Shown piece by piece: positions 21,609 through 31,216 of a stretch of DNA of 34,406 nt. Numbering within the stretch: the first letter of the stretch is position 1; every line of letters begins with the position of its first letter. The notes beneath the pieces are model-generated. The model was not told where the DNA came from. It did no database searches and was given only the letters and a program-made list of their open reading frames with translations. A program made the position numbers and the translations under genes. Source of the stretch: an uncultured Phenylobacterium sp. (GTDB taxonomy: Bacteria; Pseudomonadota; Alphaproteobacteria; Caulobacterales; Caulobacteraceae); assembly GCF_902826855.1 (NCBI RefSeq), contig NZ_CADEGK010000023.1:1-34406 (forward strand), written 5' to 3'.

Positions 21609-22757
21609 ATGGCCAAGATCAAACCCTTCGAGGTCCGCTGGACGCCAGCGGAGGTCGACGCGGTGCTGGACCGCGTGCGGGCCTACCCGTGGCCCGTGAC
21701 GCCGGAGGTCCCGGACGGCTGGGCCTACGGCTGCGACGCCACCTGGCTGAAGAGCCTCTGCGCGTACTGGACCGGTCGCTACGATTGGCGCGCCGCCGTA
21801 GCCGACCTCAACCGCTTCCCGCAGTTTACCGCGCGGATCGAGGACTTCGACATCCATTTCCTGCACGTGGTGGGCGAGGCAGGCGGCAAGCGGCCGCTGA
21901 TCGTGACCCACGGCTGGCCGGGCTCGCACTATGAGTTCTGGCAGGCGATCGAGAAGCTGGCCTTCCCCTCGCGGTTCGGCGGCGATCCGGCCGACGCGTT
22001 CGACGTCGTCGTCCCCTCCCTCCCCGGCTTCGGATTCTCGTCCAAGCCGACAAGCCCTATCGGTCAGCGCGCCACGGCGCGCCTGTTCAACACCCTGATG
22101 ACCGAAGTCCTCGGCTATCCGACATACTTGGCGCAGGGGGGCGATTGGGGCGCGGTGGTCACCTCCTGGCTGGCGCGCGACTTTCCCGTCCACGCGCGCG
22201 CCATCCACCTCAACATGCTGGTCTTCCGGCCGCCCGGCCCGCCACAGGGCGAGGCGGAGATCGCCTGGGCGGCGCGGCAGGAGGCGGCCGGCGCCCAGAT
22301 GGGGGCCTACATGCGACTGCAGGTCTCCAGGCCGCAGTCGATCGCCTGGATGGGCGCCGGCAACCCGGTGGGCCAGGCCGCCTGGATCGCCGAGCAGTTC
22401 CACGACTGGTCGGACCTGTCGGCCAAGTCCATCGACGAGGCCTTTCCACAGGACCGCCTGCTCACCAACATCATGATCTACGTGATGACCGGCAGCTTCA
22501 CGACCGGCGCCTGGTACTACCGCGGGCTGGTGGAGGAAGGCGGCCTGGGGTTCGAGCCTGGCCACCGCCTGGAGGTCCCTACGGCCTTCGCCAATTTCCC
22601 CGGCGAGCCGCTGTACGAGGGCCCGCCGCGCTCCTTCGCGGAGCGGGCCTACAACATCGTCCGCTGGACGGACATGCCCCGCGGCGGCCACTTCGCGGCT
22701 ATGGAGGAGCCGGACCTATTCGTCGAAGACGTGCGCGCCTGGGCGCGGGAGGTCTGA
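21609..22757 (+). CDS. epoxide hydrolase (alpha/beta hydrolase with EHN domain)
   Basis: 382 residues. The N-terminal epoxide hydrolase domain (PFEVRWTPAEVDAVLDRVRA) leads into an alpha/beta hydrolase core. HGWPGS (101-106) forms the oxyanion region, Asp179 in GGDWGAVV is the nucleophile, and His361 in RGGHFAAMEEP is the base. The enzyme opens epoxides to diols, forming a covalent ester at Asp179. The start is ATG 21609 with CGGAGG upstream at good spacing. Its position after a TetR regulator suggests inducible detoxification or breakdown of a xenobiotic or lipid epoxide; the substrate is unknown. Confidence 0.94.
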   Translation: MAKIKPFEVRWTPAEVDAVLDRVRAYPWPVTPEVPDGWAYGCDATWLKSLCAYWTGRYDWRAAVADLNRFPQFTARIEDFDIHFLHVVGEAGGKRPLIVTHGWPGSHYEFWQAIEKLAFPSRFGGDPADAFDVVVPSLPGFGFSSKPTSPIGQRATARLFNTLMTEVLGYPTYLAQGGDWGAVVTSWLARDFPVHARAIHLNMLVFRPPGPPQGEAEIAWAARQEAAGAQMGAYMRLQVSRPQSIAWMGAGNPVGQAAWIAEQFHDWSDLSAKSIDEAFPQDRLLTNIMIYVMTGSFTTGAWYYRGLVEEGGLGFEPGHRLEVPTAFANFPGEPLYEGPPRSFAERAYNIVRWTDMPRGGHFAAMEEPDLFVEDVRAWAREV

Positions 22758-22841
22758 GGCCCGCACACGCCCCGTCACCCAATGCCGGACGACGGCTTTG
22801 GGGGTTGTCGGGCGGCGGCCAGCCCCTAAAGCATCGCAGCC

Positions 22842-23849
22842 ATGGCCCGCTACGACTTCGCGTCCGACAACACCGCGCCTGCCACGCCGGAGGCGATGGC
22901 CGCTCTGGCCGAGGCCAATACCGGCTTCGCGTCCGGGTACGGCTCCGACCCGGGCAGCGCGCGCGCCGCCGACCTGGTCCGCGCGATGCTCGACGCCGAC
23001 GCCGAGGTCCGCTTCGTGGCATCCGGAACGGCTGCCCACACCATCTCGCTCGCAGCGCCCTGCCGGCCGTTCGAGAGCGTTCTGGCGCACCACCACGCCC
23101 ACGTCTGCACCGACGAGACCGGCGCACCGGGCCTGTTCGGCCACGGACTGGGGCTGACGCCCCTGGCCGGCGCGTCCGGCAAGATCGCCCCCGCGGCCCT
23201 GGCCGAACCGCTGGGCGCGCCGGACGTCTCCTACCGCCAGCCGGTGGCGGCTCTGTCGCTCACCAACGCCACGGAGTACGGCACGGTGTACTCGACCGCC
23301 GAACTCGCCGCCCTGACCGCCCCGGTGAAGGCGAAGGGCTACGGTGTGCACCTGGACGGCGCGCGGCTGGCCAACGCCGCGGCCGCGGGCTTCGACGTCA
23401 AGGCCATCGCGGGGCTCGGCGTGGACATCCTGGTGGTCGGCGGAACTAAGGCCGGCATGCCGCCGACCGAGGCGGTGGTGATCTTCGACCGCGCGTTGGC
23501 CCGGCGCTTCGACGCAAGGCTGAAGCAGGCCGGCCAGTTGCCCTCCAAGGGCCGGTTCTACGCCGCGCCATTCATCGGCATGCTGCAGGACGGGGCGCTC
23601 GACCGCCACGCCGCCCACGCCAACGCCATGGCCACGCGGCTGGCGGCGGCCATGCCCTTCAAGGTGGCCCATCCGGTTCAGGCGAACGGCGTCTTCGTTG
23701 AGATGGATGAGGCGCGCCTGCGGGCGCTCCATGCCTCCGGTTGGTTCGTCTACCGCTTCCTCGATGGGTCGGTGCGGTTCATGTGCTCCTGGGCGACCAC
23801 CGCGGAGGCGGTCGACGAGCTCGGCGAGGCGCTGCGCCGGATCGCGTGA
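22842..23849 (+). CDS. threonine aldolase-like PLP enzyme (beta-eliminating lyase family)
   Basis: 335 residues, fold type I PLP enzyme of the low-specificity L-threonine aldolase group. MARYDFASDNTAPATPEAM is the typical start, HLDGAR (170-175) contains the Asp that pairs with the PLP ring, and GGTKAGM places the PLP Lys at 203. It would cleave threonine or allo-threonine to glycine and acetaldehyde. It has its own short upstream gap of 84 bases after the epoxide hydrolase and faces accA, with stop codons one base apart. Specificity (L or D, threo or allo) cannot be read from sequence. Confidence 0.92.
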   Translation: MARYDFASDNTAPATPEAMAALAEANTGFASGYGSDPGSARAADLVRAMLDADAEVRFVASGTAAHTISLAAPCRPFESVLAHHHAHVCTDETGAPGLFGHGLGLTPLAGASGKIAPAALAEPLGAPDVSYRQPVAALSLTNATEYGTVYSTAELAALTAPVKAKGYGVHLDGARLANAAAAGFDVKAIAGLGVDILVVGGTKAGMPPTEAVVIFDRALARRFDARLKQAGQLPSKGRFYAAPFIGMLQDGALDRHAAHANAMATRLAAAMPFKVAHPVQANGVFVEMDEARLRALHASGWFVYRFLDGSVRFMCSWATTAEAVDELGEALRRIA

Positions 23850-23850
23850 C

Positions 23851-24813
23851 CTACTGCAGCCCGCTGCGCCCGATGGCGTAGAAGCGCTCGGCTCGCCGGG
23901 CCTTCAGCTCCTGCGCCGAGAAACCCTGCAGCCCCCGCAGCTCCTCCTCCAGCGCGTCTCCGACCGCCTTCATGGCGCCTTGCGGGTCGGCGTGGGCGCC
24001 GCCTGCGGGCTCGGGGATGATGCGATCGACGATCTTCATCGCCAGCAGCTCTTGGGCGCTGATCTTCAACGCCCTGGCCGCCTCGGCCGGGGTGCGCGAA
24101 CCGCGCCAAAGGATCGAGTTCGCGCCCTCCGGTGGGATCACCGAATAGACTGCGTGCTCCAGGATCAGCACCCGTGAGCCGCAGGCGATGCCCAGGGCCC
24201 CGCCCGAGCCACCCTCGCCGGTGACCACCGCCACCATGGGCGACTCCAGCATCAGGGCCTTCTCCGTGGACCGCGCGATCGCCTCGGCCACGCCGCGCTC
24301 CTCCGACGAGACCCCGGGATAGGCGGCGGTCGTGTCGACGAAGCTCAGCACCGGCAGGTGGAACCGCTCGGCCAACTCGAACAGGCGCACGGCCTTTCGG
24401 TAGCCTTCGGGCCGCGCGTAGCCGAAATTGTGCCGCACGCGGCTCGCGGTGTCGCGTCCCTTCTCGTGGCCCATGACGACCACCGCCTGGCCGCGGAAGC
24501 GGCCGATGCCGCCCATGATCGCCTGATCGTCGGCGAACTTGCGGTCGCCGCGCAGCTCCTGGAACTCATCGATCAGGGCTGCGACGTAGTCGACGAAATG
24601 CGGCCGTTCGGGATGGCGCGAGACCAGGGTCTTCTGCCAGGCGTCCAGGTTGGAATAGGCCTCGACCCGCAGGGCCTGCGCCCGCGCGCGGAGCGCTTCC
24701 AGTTCGTCGTCGAGGGCGCCTGGGCCCGCCGTCTCCGAGAGCTTGGACAGCTCCTCGATCTTGGCTTCGAGATCGGCGATCGGGCGCTCGAACTCGAGGT
24801 AATGCGCGGCCAT
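23851..24813 (-). CDS. accA: acetyl-CoA carboxylase carboxyltransferase alpha subunit
   Basis: 320 residues, normal length. With AccD it moves the carboxyl group from biotin to acetyl-CoA in the first step of fatty acid synthesis. Family blocks are clear: LEFERPIADLEAKIEELSKL, ERPHFVDYVAALIDEFQELR, GRFRGQAVVVMGHEKGRDT, FGYARPEGYRKAVRLFELAE, SFVDTTAAYPGVSSEERG, TGEGGSGGALGIACG and VYSVIPPEGANSILWR. The ATG at 24813 fits the conserved N-terminus. accD is not in the window, which is usual. It is divergent from the glycine-zipper gene. Confidence 0.98.
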   Translation of the reverse strand: MAAHYLEFERPIADLEAKIEELSKLSETAGPGALDDELEALRARAQALRVEAYSNLDAWQKTLVSRHPERPHFVDYVAALIDEFQELRGDRKFADDQAIMGGIGRFRGQAVVVMGHEKGRDTASRVRHNFGYARPEGYRKAVRLFELAERFHLPVLSFVDTTAAYPGVSSEERGVAEAIARSTEKALMLESPMVAVVTGEGGSGGALGIACGSRVLILEHAVYSVIPPEGANSILWRGSRTPAEAARALKISAQELLAMKIVDRIIPEPAGGAHADPQGAMKAVGDALEEELRGLQGFSAQELKARRAERFYAIGRSGLQ

Positions 24814-24928
24814 CAGGTCCTGGTCCAGAGAGGCTGCCGCCCGAGGGGGGCCAGTTGGAAGCCGCGGAAATTAGGCGCGAACCGCCAAGCTCACAAGCCG
24901 CGAACAGGTACCGGCGTTTCGCAGCGCC

Positions 24929-24953
24929 GGAACGCTCAAGCCTCACAGCCGTT
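24929..24953 (+). promoter_or_regulatory. EcfG-type general stress promoter
   Basis: GGAAC (24929-24933) and CGTT (24950-24953) are separated by exactly 16 bases, a perfect match to the alphaproteobacterial EcfG consensus. The predicted start of transcription is around 24960, at the shared AACGAGGGGAC leader, 26 bases before the ATG of the glycine-zipper protein. Confidence 0.6.
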
Positions 24954-24985
24954 TGGCCGCAACGAGGGGACAAGGAGCTGACAAG

Positions 24986-25759
24986 ATGAAGAGCCTCAGG
25001 ATCGGCATGGTTTCGGTGCTTGCGCTGGCGAGCGCCGCACCCGTCTACGCCCAGCAATACCGCGAGACCCCGGAATCGTCCGCCGCGCGCCAGGACTATG
25101 ATCGCCAGCGCGACCGGTACGAAGCGCAGCAGGACCAGTACCGCGAGGACAGCCGCAGGTATGAGGGCCAGCGTCGCAACTACCGCGAAGCCCGCCGGGA
25201 TTATGACCGCCGCCTCGCCGAGTGGGAGCGCGCGCGCCGCATCTATGACACTCGCTACGGCTACGGATCGTACGCGCGGATGTACTCGCGCCCGGTCTGG
25301 AACCAGACCTACTGGTCCAGCTACAACCCTCCGCCCTACGCCGGGTACTACGGTCGCAATTCCGCAGCGACCGGCATCAACTGCAGCACCGACAACTCCA
25401 CCGCCGCCGGCGGCATCATCGGCGCCCTGGCCGGTGCTGTGCTGGGCTCGCAGATCGCCGGGCGCGGCGACCGCACCGAAGGCGCGGTCCTCGGCGGCGT
25501 CGTAGGCGCGGCGGTCGGCGCCGGCGTCGGCAACGCCAACGCCAAGTATCGCTGCGACAACCGCGGACCCTATTTCGCCTACGACGACACCATCGCCTAT
25601 CGCGAGGGCCGCAACCGCTACGCCTCGAGCTATGACTACAGCTACTACACCCGCAACCGCTGTCGCCTGGCTCCCGCCCCCGTCGACTCGTACGGCCGCG
25701 ACTATCGCTACGTCCGCGTCTGCCCGGACGAGGAGGGCCGCTACCGCATTACCGGCTAA
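24986..25759 (+). CDS. exported tyrosine-rich glycine-zipper (17-kDa antigen-like) protein
   Basis: 257 residues from the ATG at 24986, preceded by AAGGAGCTGA. A signal peptide (MKSLRIGMVSVLALASAAPVYAQ) is followed by a charged, Tyr/Arg/Gln-rich helical region built on repeating YD/RQR/YE units (about 35-85), a Tyr/Trp/Pro-rich linker, and then the glycine zipper GIIGALAGAVLGSQIAGRGD and AVLGGVVGAAVGAGVGNANA of the Rick_17kDa_Anti family. The C-terminal part is again Tyr/Arg-rich with three cysteines. It is probably an outer-membrane or envelope-associated structural protein induced under stress. Its TAA stop overlaps the TAG stop of xerD on the other strand (CTAA). Confidence 0.85.
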   Translation: MKSLRIGMVSVLALASAAPVYAQQYRETPESSAARQDYDRQRDRYEAQQDQYREDSRRYEGQRRNYREARRDYDRRLAEWERARRIYDTRYGYGSYARMYSRPVWNQTYWSSYNPPPYAGYYGRNSAATGINCSTDNSTAAGGIIGALAGAVLGSQIAGRGDRTEGAVLGGVVGAAVGAGVGNANAKYRCDNRGPYFAYDDTIAYREGRNRYASSYDYSYYTRNRCRLAPAPVDSYGRDYRYVRVCPDEEGRYRITG

Positions 25760-26679
25760 CCGGCCCTGGGTTTGCGCGCGAGGGGGTGCTTCGTTTGCAT
25801 CACCTCGCGCAGCCGGTCAGAGGCGACGTGGGTGTAGATCTGCGTGGTGGCGATATCGGCGTGGCCCAGCAGCTTCTGCACGACCCTCAGGTCGGCGCCG
25901 CCCTCCAGCAGGTGGGTGGCGAAGGCGTGGCGCAGGACGTGGGGGCTGACCCGCGACGGATCGATGCCCGCGCCCGCCGCCGCCTCGTCCAGCACCTGGG
26001 CGAACCGCCTCGGGGTGAGCCGTCCCGCCTTGCCGCGCGAGGGGAACAGCCACGGGTTGGTCTTGTCGCCCTTGGGCAGGAAGCGCGCGCGGATGGTGAG
26101 GTAGTCCCGCACCGCCGCGCGCGCCGTGTCGTTGAGGGGCGCCAACCGCTCCTTGCCCCCCTTGCCCTTGACGATCAGGTAGGCCGGGTCCCGAGCCAAC
26201 GCCGCGAGCGGCAGGGCCGTGAGCTCCGATATCCGCAGGCCCGAGGCGTAGGCCAACTCCACCATGCAGCCGAACCGCAGGCCCTGCGCGCCGTCACGGG
26301 CCGCGGCCGCGGCGATCAACCGGTTCATCTCCGCGCGCGACAGCACTTTCGGCAGCGGGCGGCCCTTCTTCGGCGCCTCTACCCGGCGCGAGGGGTCGTC
26401 GCTCCGCCAGCCTTCGCCGAGGACAAAGCGGTAGAACTGCCGCACGGCGGCGCGCCGTCGCGCCGCGGTCGCGGGGGATAGGCCGCGCGCGCCGAGGGCG
26501 GCGAAATAGGCCTCGATGTCCTCCGCGCTGGCCTCCGCCAGGCCGGAGCCGCGGGTCGCGAGGAAGGCCGAGGCGTCGTTAAGGTCGCGGGAATAGGCCG
26601 CGAGCGTATTGTGGGCGGCCGCCCGCTCCACCGCCATCATCTCCAGGAAGGCTTCGGTCCAGTCCGCGCCCTTGCTCAT
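25756..26679 (-). CDS. xerD: site-specific tyrosine recombinase XerD
   Basis: 307 residues. With XerC it resolves chromosome dimers at dif during division. The N-terminal SAM-like DNA-binding domain (FLEMMAVERAAAHNTLAAYS) is followed by the catalytic domain with the full set Arg149 (ASGLRISEL), Lys173 (VKGKGGKERL), His247 and Arg250 (HVLRHAFATHLL), His273 (LLGHADIATTQ) and nucleophile Tyr282 (IYTHV). The start is the ATG at 26679, which overlaps the stop of the upstream gene (ATGA). Housekeeping neighbours argue for the chromosomal Xer protein, not a phage integrase. XerC versus XerD is judged from overall sequence style. Confidence 0.93.
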   Translation of the reverse strand: MSKGADWTEAFLEMMAVERAAAHNTLAAYSRDLNDASAFLATRGSGLAEASAEDIEAYFAALGARGLSPATAARRRAAVRQFYRFVLGEGWRSDDPSRRVEAPKKGRPLPKVLSRAEMNRLIAAAAARDGAQGLRFGCMVELAYASGLRISELTALPLAALARDPAYLIVKGKGGKERLAPLNDTARAAVRDYLTIRARFLPKGDKTNPWLFPSRGKAGRLTPRRFAQVLDEAAAGAGIDPSRVSPHVLRHAFATHLLEGGADLRVVQKLLGHADIATTQIYTHVASDRLREVMQTKHPLARKPRAG

Positions 26680-27854
26680 TTCAGGCCCGCCAGGCCCTCG
26701 AGCGCGAAGGCCCGCGCCTCGTCCATCAGCCCGACGCGCGCCAGGGCCCGGACGATCCGCACCCGGTCTCCCAGCGCCGGGCCCGCCGTCCCGGCATCGG
26801 CGCAGGTCCACAGCGCCAGGAGCGCCAGCTCGCCCATCCGACCACCGTCCGCGGCCGCATCAAGGGACAGGCTGCGCCCCACCGGCCCCTTGCCCTCGGG
26901 GACCGCGAAACCCGCCAACCGCGTCCGATCGGCGCCGGAGAGCTCCGGGACGAGGGCGGCGACGAGCAAGGCCGCCCCCTGCAGCCGCGCCCGGGTCTTC
27001 GCGTCGGCCTCGGCGGCCGCGGCGATCAGGGCCGAGACGGCCTCGACCGGGGGCGGGCCGGCGGCCAGCGCGGGCGCCAGGCCTCCGATCGCGCCGTCGA
27101 TAGCGCTGACGTCGAACGTGGGCGACGGCGGCGGCGCGCCGCTGATGGCGGCGGCCACAGCCGGCGCGGGCTTTGCGACCGCCAGGTCGAGATTCAGGGC
27201 CTTGGAGAGCGCGAAGTCGAGGCCGCCGCGCAGCGAGGCGGCGCCGGGCGGGGTCTTGGCGAGCCGCGCCGACAGCAGCCGCGCAAAGGTCGCGTCGCGG
27301 CCCTGCGACTGGGCGAGGTCGAAGGTGAGCTGGGCCTCGGCCATTCGCCCTGCCTCGGCCTGGCAGAAGGCGCGCAGGCGCAGCCAGTAGGTGTCCGTCC
27401 GGCCCTCGGCCAAGGCGCAGGCGCGGGTGTTGTCGCCGGCCAGCAATGCGCTTTCGGCGGCGGCGCGCGCCAGCTCGGCGTTTCGCTCCACGCCCGGCTC
27501 GCGCTCCAGGATCCGAGACGCCGCCGCCACGTCGCCCAGCGCAAGCAGCGCGCCGGCCCGCGCGCCCACCAGCGCCTCGTCGCCGACCGCGCCCTCCGGC
27601 CCGGTGGCGCCGGTAGCCAGGACCCGCAGCGCCAGCGCCGTTGCCGCCGGCGACAACGGCTTCGCGGCCAGCACCGGCAGCACCATGCGCGCCGTCTCGA
27701 TCGGCGTCCCGCGCCAGAGTTCGGCCGGCAGTCCGGTGTCGCGCCCCGCGGTGGAGAAGGCGTCCGGCGATGGCAGGGTGGTGACCAGGACCTGCGTCCA
27801 GGCCGGCGCCGCGGTCAGCAGCACGGCGGCTGCGATGGGGGCGATACGCAACAT
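26676..27854 (-). CDS. exported helical-repeat protein of unknown function
   Basis: 392 residues. A signal peptide ([21 protein letters not shown]) is followed by an Ala-rich, all-helical body with degenerate TPR-like units ([60 protein letters not shown]), a Pro-rich break near the middle, and a second helical half. No family recognised. It shares a 4-base stop/start overlap with xerD, so the two are co-translated, and it is divergent from aroK. Confidence 0.8.
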   Translation of the reverse strand: MLRIAPIAAAVLLTAAPAWTQVLVTTLPSPDAFSTAGRDTGLPAELWRGTPIETARMVLPVLAAKPLSPAATALALRVLATGATGPEGAVGDEALVGARAGALLALGDVAAASRILEREPGVERNAELARAAAESALLAGDNTRACALAEGRTDTYWLRLRAFCQAEAGRMAEAQLTFDLAQSQGRDATFARLLSARLAKTPPGAASLRGGLDFALSKALNLDLAVAKPAPAVAAAISGAPPPSPTFDVSAIDGAIGGLAPALAAGPPPVEAVSALIAAAAEADAKTRARLQGAALLVAALVPELSGADRTRLAGFAVPEGKGPVGRSLSLDAAADGGRMGELALLALWTCADAGTAGPALGDRVRIVRALARVGLMDEARAFALEGLAGLK

Positions 27855-27902
27855 GGCGTCATCCTACCCTGCGTCGTGTGGTTGGCGCGAGGGCGTCGCG
27901 TC

Positions 27903-28472
27903 ATGCTAAAGCCTCCCTCGCCCATGGACCCCTACGAACCGCTTCGCCAACGCACCATCGCACTCGTGGGCCTCATGGGCGTCGGCAAGTCCAGCGTGGG
28001 CCGCAGGCTGGCCACCACCCTTGGCCTGCCGTTCCGCGACGCCGACACCGAGGTGGAGTCCGCCGCCGGCCGGACGATCCCGGAGATTTTCGCCGACCTT
28101 GGCGAGCCGGCCTTCCGCGATGGGGAGCGGCGGGTGATCGCGCGCCTGCTGGAGGGCCCGGTCCATGTGCTGGCCACAGGCGGCGGAGCGTTCATGAGCC
28201 CGGAGACCCGCGCGCTGCTGAAGGCGCGCGCGATTACGGTTTGGCTGAAGGCCGATATCGAGGTCCTGGCGCGCCGCGTAGGCCGCAAGGACACTCGCCC
28301 GCTGCTCGCCGGCAAGGACCCGCTGGTCGTCCTGCGCGAGCTTGCCGAGGTCCGCTACCCCGCCTACGCCGAGGCGGATATCACCGTGGAGACCGGCGAC
28401 TCGGCGCATCAGGTCGCCGTGACCCAGGTCCTCGAGGCCCTGACCGCATATGTCGGCGAGTGCGCGAAATGA
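27903..28472 (+). CDS. aroK: shikimate kinase
   Basis: 189 residues. It phosphorylates shikimate at the 3-hydroxyl in aromatic amino acid synthesis. The P-loop is GLMGVGKS (23-30); FRDADTEVE binds shikimate, [13 protein letters not shown] and LATGGGAFM are the substrate-binding blocks, and RPLL is the lid region. The start ATG 27903 is preceded by CGAGGG at about 10 bases; ATG 27924 is also possible and a GTG at 27876 is unlikely. Its stop overlaps the aroB start (ATGA). Confidence 0.97.
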   Translation: MLKPPSPMDPYEPLRQRTIALVGLMGVGKSSVGRRLATTLGLPFRDADTEVESAAGRTIPEIFADLGEPAFRDGERRVIARLLEGPVHVLATGGGAFMSPETRALLKARAITVWLKADIEVLARRVGRKDTRPLLAGKDPLVVLRELAEVRYPAYAEADITVETGDSAHQVAVTQVLEALTAYVGECAK

Positions 28473-29581
28473 GCCGCACCCTGCCTGTAGGCCTCGGAAG
28501 CCGCGCCTACGATGTCGTCGTCGGCGAGGGCCTGCTGGACGCGGCGGGGCGGCTGATCGCACCGTTCCAGACCCGCGGGCGCACCGCCGTGGTCAGCGAC
28601 GAGACGGTCTGGGCCCTGCACGGCGAGCGGCTGACCGCCGCCCTCGCCGCCGCGGGCATCGCCGCCCTGCCGGTGATCGTACCGCCCGGCGAGCAGACCA
28701 AGAGCTTCGATGGCCTGGCCGATGTCTCCGACCGCCTGCTGGCGCTCGAGCTCGACCGCGGCGACCTGATCACCGCCTTCGGTGGCGGGGTCGTGGGCGA
28801 CCTCGCGGGCTTTGCGGCGGCGATCTACAAGCGCGGCATCGACTTCGTGCAGATTCCGACCACCCTGCTCGCCCAGGTGGACTCGTCTGTCGGCGGCAAG
28901 ACCGCCATCGACACCCCCAGGGGCAAGAACCTGGTGGGCGCCTTCCATCAGCCGCGGCTGGTGCTGGCCGACCTCTCGGTGCTCTCCACCCTACCGGCGC
29001 GCGAGGTGCGGTGCGGCTACGCCGAGGTGATCAAGTACGGTCTCCTGGGCGACCTCCGCTTCTTCGAATGGCTGGAAGCCAACGGCGCGGCTGTCCTGGC
29101 GCGAGAACCCGATGCGCTCTCTGCCGCCGTTGCGCGTTCCATCGAGATGAAGGCCGAGATCGTCGCCGAGGATGAACGCGAGCAGGGCCGCCGCGCGCTC
29201 CTGAACCTGGGCCACACCTTCGCCCACGCGCTGGAGGCCGAGGCCGGCTATGGCGGGAGCCTGCTGCACGGCGAGGCGGTAGGCTGCGGCATGGCGCTGG
29301 CCTTCCGGTTCTCGGCGGCCCGGGGGCTGATCGGGGGCCAGGACGCCACCCGGGCCACGCGCGCGATCGCCGCCGCCGGCCTGCCGACGACCCTCGCAGA
29401 AGTCCCTGGCCATCCTGCCGAGGCGGCCCGGCTTGTCGTCCACATGGCCCAGGACAAGAAGGCCGAGGGCGGGCGCCTCACGTTCATTCTGGCCCGCGCG
29501 CTGGGCGCGGCGTTCGTGGCGAAGGACGTGGACCCCGTCGCGGTCCACGAATTCCTGGTCGCCGAAGGAGCTCTGCCGTGA
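28469..29581 (+). CDS. aroB: 3-dehydroquinate synthase
   Basis: 370 residues. It cyclises DAHP to 3-dehydroquinate using NAD and a divalent metal. NAD-binding GGGVVGD (105-111), the [11 protein letters not shown] block (138-148) and the metal-binding [12 protein letters not shown] helix are present, along with HGEAVGCGM. The start overlaps the aroK stop by 4 bases and the stop overlaps the next gene by 4 bases, so these three genes form one translationally coupled operon. Confidence 0.98.
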   Translation: MSRTLPVGLGSRAYDVVVGEGLLDAAGRLIAPFQTRGRTAVVSDETVWALHGERLTAALAAAGIAALPVIVPPGEQTKSFDGLADVSDRLLALELDRGDLITAFGGGVVGDLAGFAAAIYKRGIDFVQIPTTLLAQVDSSVGGKTAIDTPRGKNLVGAFHQPRLVLADLSVLSTLPAREVRCGYAEVIKYGLLGDLRFFEWLEANGAAVLAREPDALSAAVARSIEMKAEIVAEDEREQGRRALLNLGHTFAHALEAEAGYGGSLLHGEAVGCGMALAFRFSAARGLIGGQDATRATRAIAAAGLPTTLAEVPGHPAEAARLVVHMAQDKKAEGGRLTFILARALGAAFVAKDVDPVAVHEFLVAEGALP

Positions 29582-30873
29582 TCTGGGCGATCCTCGCTGC
29601 CCTCGGCCCGTCGCTCATCTTCCTGCTCGGCCTGGCCGCGCTCGTCTCAGCCGCCGAGACGTCGATGACGGCCGCCAGCCGCGGGCGGATGCATCAGCTG
29701 GAACGCGAAGGGGATCCGGCCGCGCGCCGGGTCAACCGCCTGATCGGCAACCAGGAGACCATGATCGGGGCGATCCTGCTCTCCAACAACGTGCTGAACA
29801 TCGGCGCCTCGGCGCTGACGACAGCGGTCCTGACCTCGCTGTTCGCCCCCGGCTCGGCCATGGGCCCCCTGATCGCGACCGTGGTGATGACCGTGCTCGT
29901 CGTCATCTTCGGCGAGATCCTGCCCAAGACCATCGCCATCGCACGGGCTGACGATGTCGCCCGGACCCTGTCGGTTCCGACCTACTGGCTGGTGCGCGTC
30001 TTCGGACCGCTCGCGGACGGCGCCCAATGGATCGTGCGCCAGACACTCAGGCCCTTCGGCATCAAGCTCGACATGGGGACCGACGTGCTGGCCGCCCGCG
30101 AGGAGATCCGCGGCGCGGTGGAGTACCACCACTCCGAGGGCCTGGTGGAGAGCCGCGACCGCTACATGCTGGGCGGAGTGCTGGACCTGGGCGAGATGGA
30201 CGTCTCGGAAATCATGGTGCACCGGCGGACCATGGAGACCGTCGATGGCGCGCTCAGTCCCCGCGAGGTCATCTCAGAGATCCTTGCCAGCCAGCACAGC
30301 CGTATCCCCGTCTATCGCGAGGAGCCGGAGAACGTTGTCGGCGTGCTGCACGTGAAGGACCTGGCCAAGGCCATTGTCGCCGCCGACGGCAATCTCGACG
30401 CGGTGGATGTCGACGCGTTGCTGCGCGAGCCCTGGTTCATCCCGGAGACCACAACGCTCAAGAACCAACTGGCGGCGTTCCTGAAGAAGCAGAGCCATTT
30501 CGCCCTGGTGGTCGACGAGTACGGCGGCCTGCAGGGCATGGTCACGCTCGAGGACATCCTCGAGGAGATCGTCGGCGAAATCGACGACGAGCACGATGTC
30601 GTGGCGGCCGGGGTCAAACCCGTCGGTGACGGCTCTGTGGTGGTGAAGGGCTCGGTGACAATCCGCGACCTCAACCGGGCCATGGACTGGGACCTGCCGG
30701 ACGACGAGGCGGTAACGGTCGCCGGGCTGCTGATCCACGAGGCCGAGGCGATCCCCGAGGTCGGCCAGACCTACACCTTCCATCGCCACCGCTGGCGGGT
30801 CGAGGCCCGCAAGGGCGCCCGCTTGACCTCCCTGCGCATCGAGCCCCTGCCGCCGCTGCCGGCCGAGGACTGA
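29578..30873 (+). CDS. CNNM/CorC-type membrane protein (HlyC/CorC family)
   Basis: 431 residues. An N-terminal DUF21/CNNM membrane domain (about 1-190; motifs [22 protein letters not shown] and [10 protein letters not shown]) is followed by a CBS pair (about 205-330; [20 protein letters not shown] and [20 protein letters not shown]) and a C-terminal CorC_HlyC domain. Members transport or help export Mg2+ and possibly Co2+. The start codon is GTG (29578), fixed by the GTGA overlap with aroB. The link to aromatic synthesis is positional, not functional, as far as I can tell. Confidence 0.94.
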   Translation: MIWAILAALGPSLIFLLGLAALVSAAETSMTAASRGRMHQLEREGDPAARRVNRLIGNQETMIGAILLSNNVLNIGASALTTAVLTSLFAPGSAMGPLIATVVMTVLVVIFGEILPKTIAIARADDVARTLSVPTYWLVRVFGPLADGAQWIVRQTLRPFGIKLDMGTDVLAAREEIRGAVEYHHSEGLVESRDRYMLGGVLDLGEMDVSEIMVHRRTMETVDGALSPREVISEILASQHSRIPVYREEPENVVGVLHVKDLAKAIVAADGNLDAVDVDALLREPWFIPETTTLKNQLAAFLKKQSHFALVVDEYGGLQGMVTLEDILEEIVGEIDDEHDVVAAGVKPVGDGSVVVKGSVTIRDLNRAMDWDLPDDEAVTVAGLLIHEAEAIPEVGQTYTFHRHRWRVEARKGARLTSLRIEPLPPLPAED

Positions 30874-30885
30874 GCGCAGCGGCCG

Positions 30886-31134
30886 CTACCCCTCGCGGAA
30901 GTAGGGCTCGACGGGGCCTTGCAGCTTCACGGTCAGCGGGTTGCCGTGGCGGTCCTTGGAGGCCCCGACCGAGAGCCGCACCCAGCCCTCGCTGACGCAG
31001 TATTCCTCGACGTTGGTCTTGTCCTGGCCCTTGAAGCGGACGCCGACATTCCGCTGCAGCACCGCCTCGTCATAGAACGGGCTGTTGGGGTCGACACTCA
31101 GCCGGTCCGGGAGTGCGGGGGTCTCTTCGCTCAT
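30886..31134 (-). CDS. DUF3297 family protein
   Basis: 82 residues. The whole protein matches the DUF3297 pattern (LPDRLSVDPNSPFYDEA, RNVGVRFKGQDKTNVEEYC, SEGWVRLSVGASKDRHGNPL, TVKLQGPVEPYF). The function is unknown; it is a small soluble cytoplasmic protein. The ATG at 31134 opens the conserved part; the same frame continues upstream but has no homology. It converges on the CorC gene (12 bases between stops) and diverges from the peptidase gene. Confidence 0.88.
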   Translation of the reverse strand: MSEETPALPDRLSVDPNSPFYDEAVLQRNVGVRFKGQDKTNVEEYCVSEGWVRLSVGASKDRHGNPLTVKLQGPVEPYFREG

Positions 31135-31216
31135 GGCGCGGGAGGTCGCACGAAGTGGCGGCCGGTTCAACCGCGGCCGGATTGCCAACTGCATTCCAAG
31201 TCTGTTCAAGAGCGTC

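Noticed and set aside
25756..26679. Tyrosine recombinase as a sign of an integrated mobile element
   Set aside because: All neighbours are housekeeping genes, no attachment repeats or tRNA are adjacent, and the sequence matches chromosomal XerC/D proteins.
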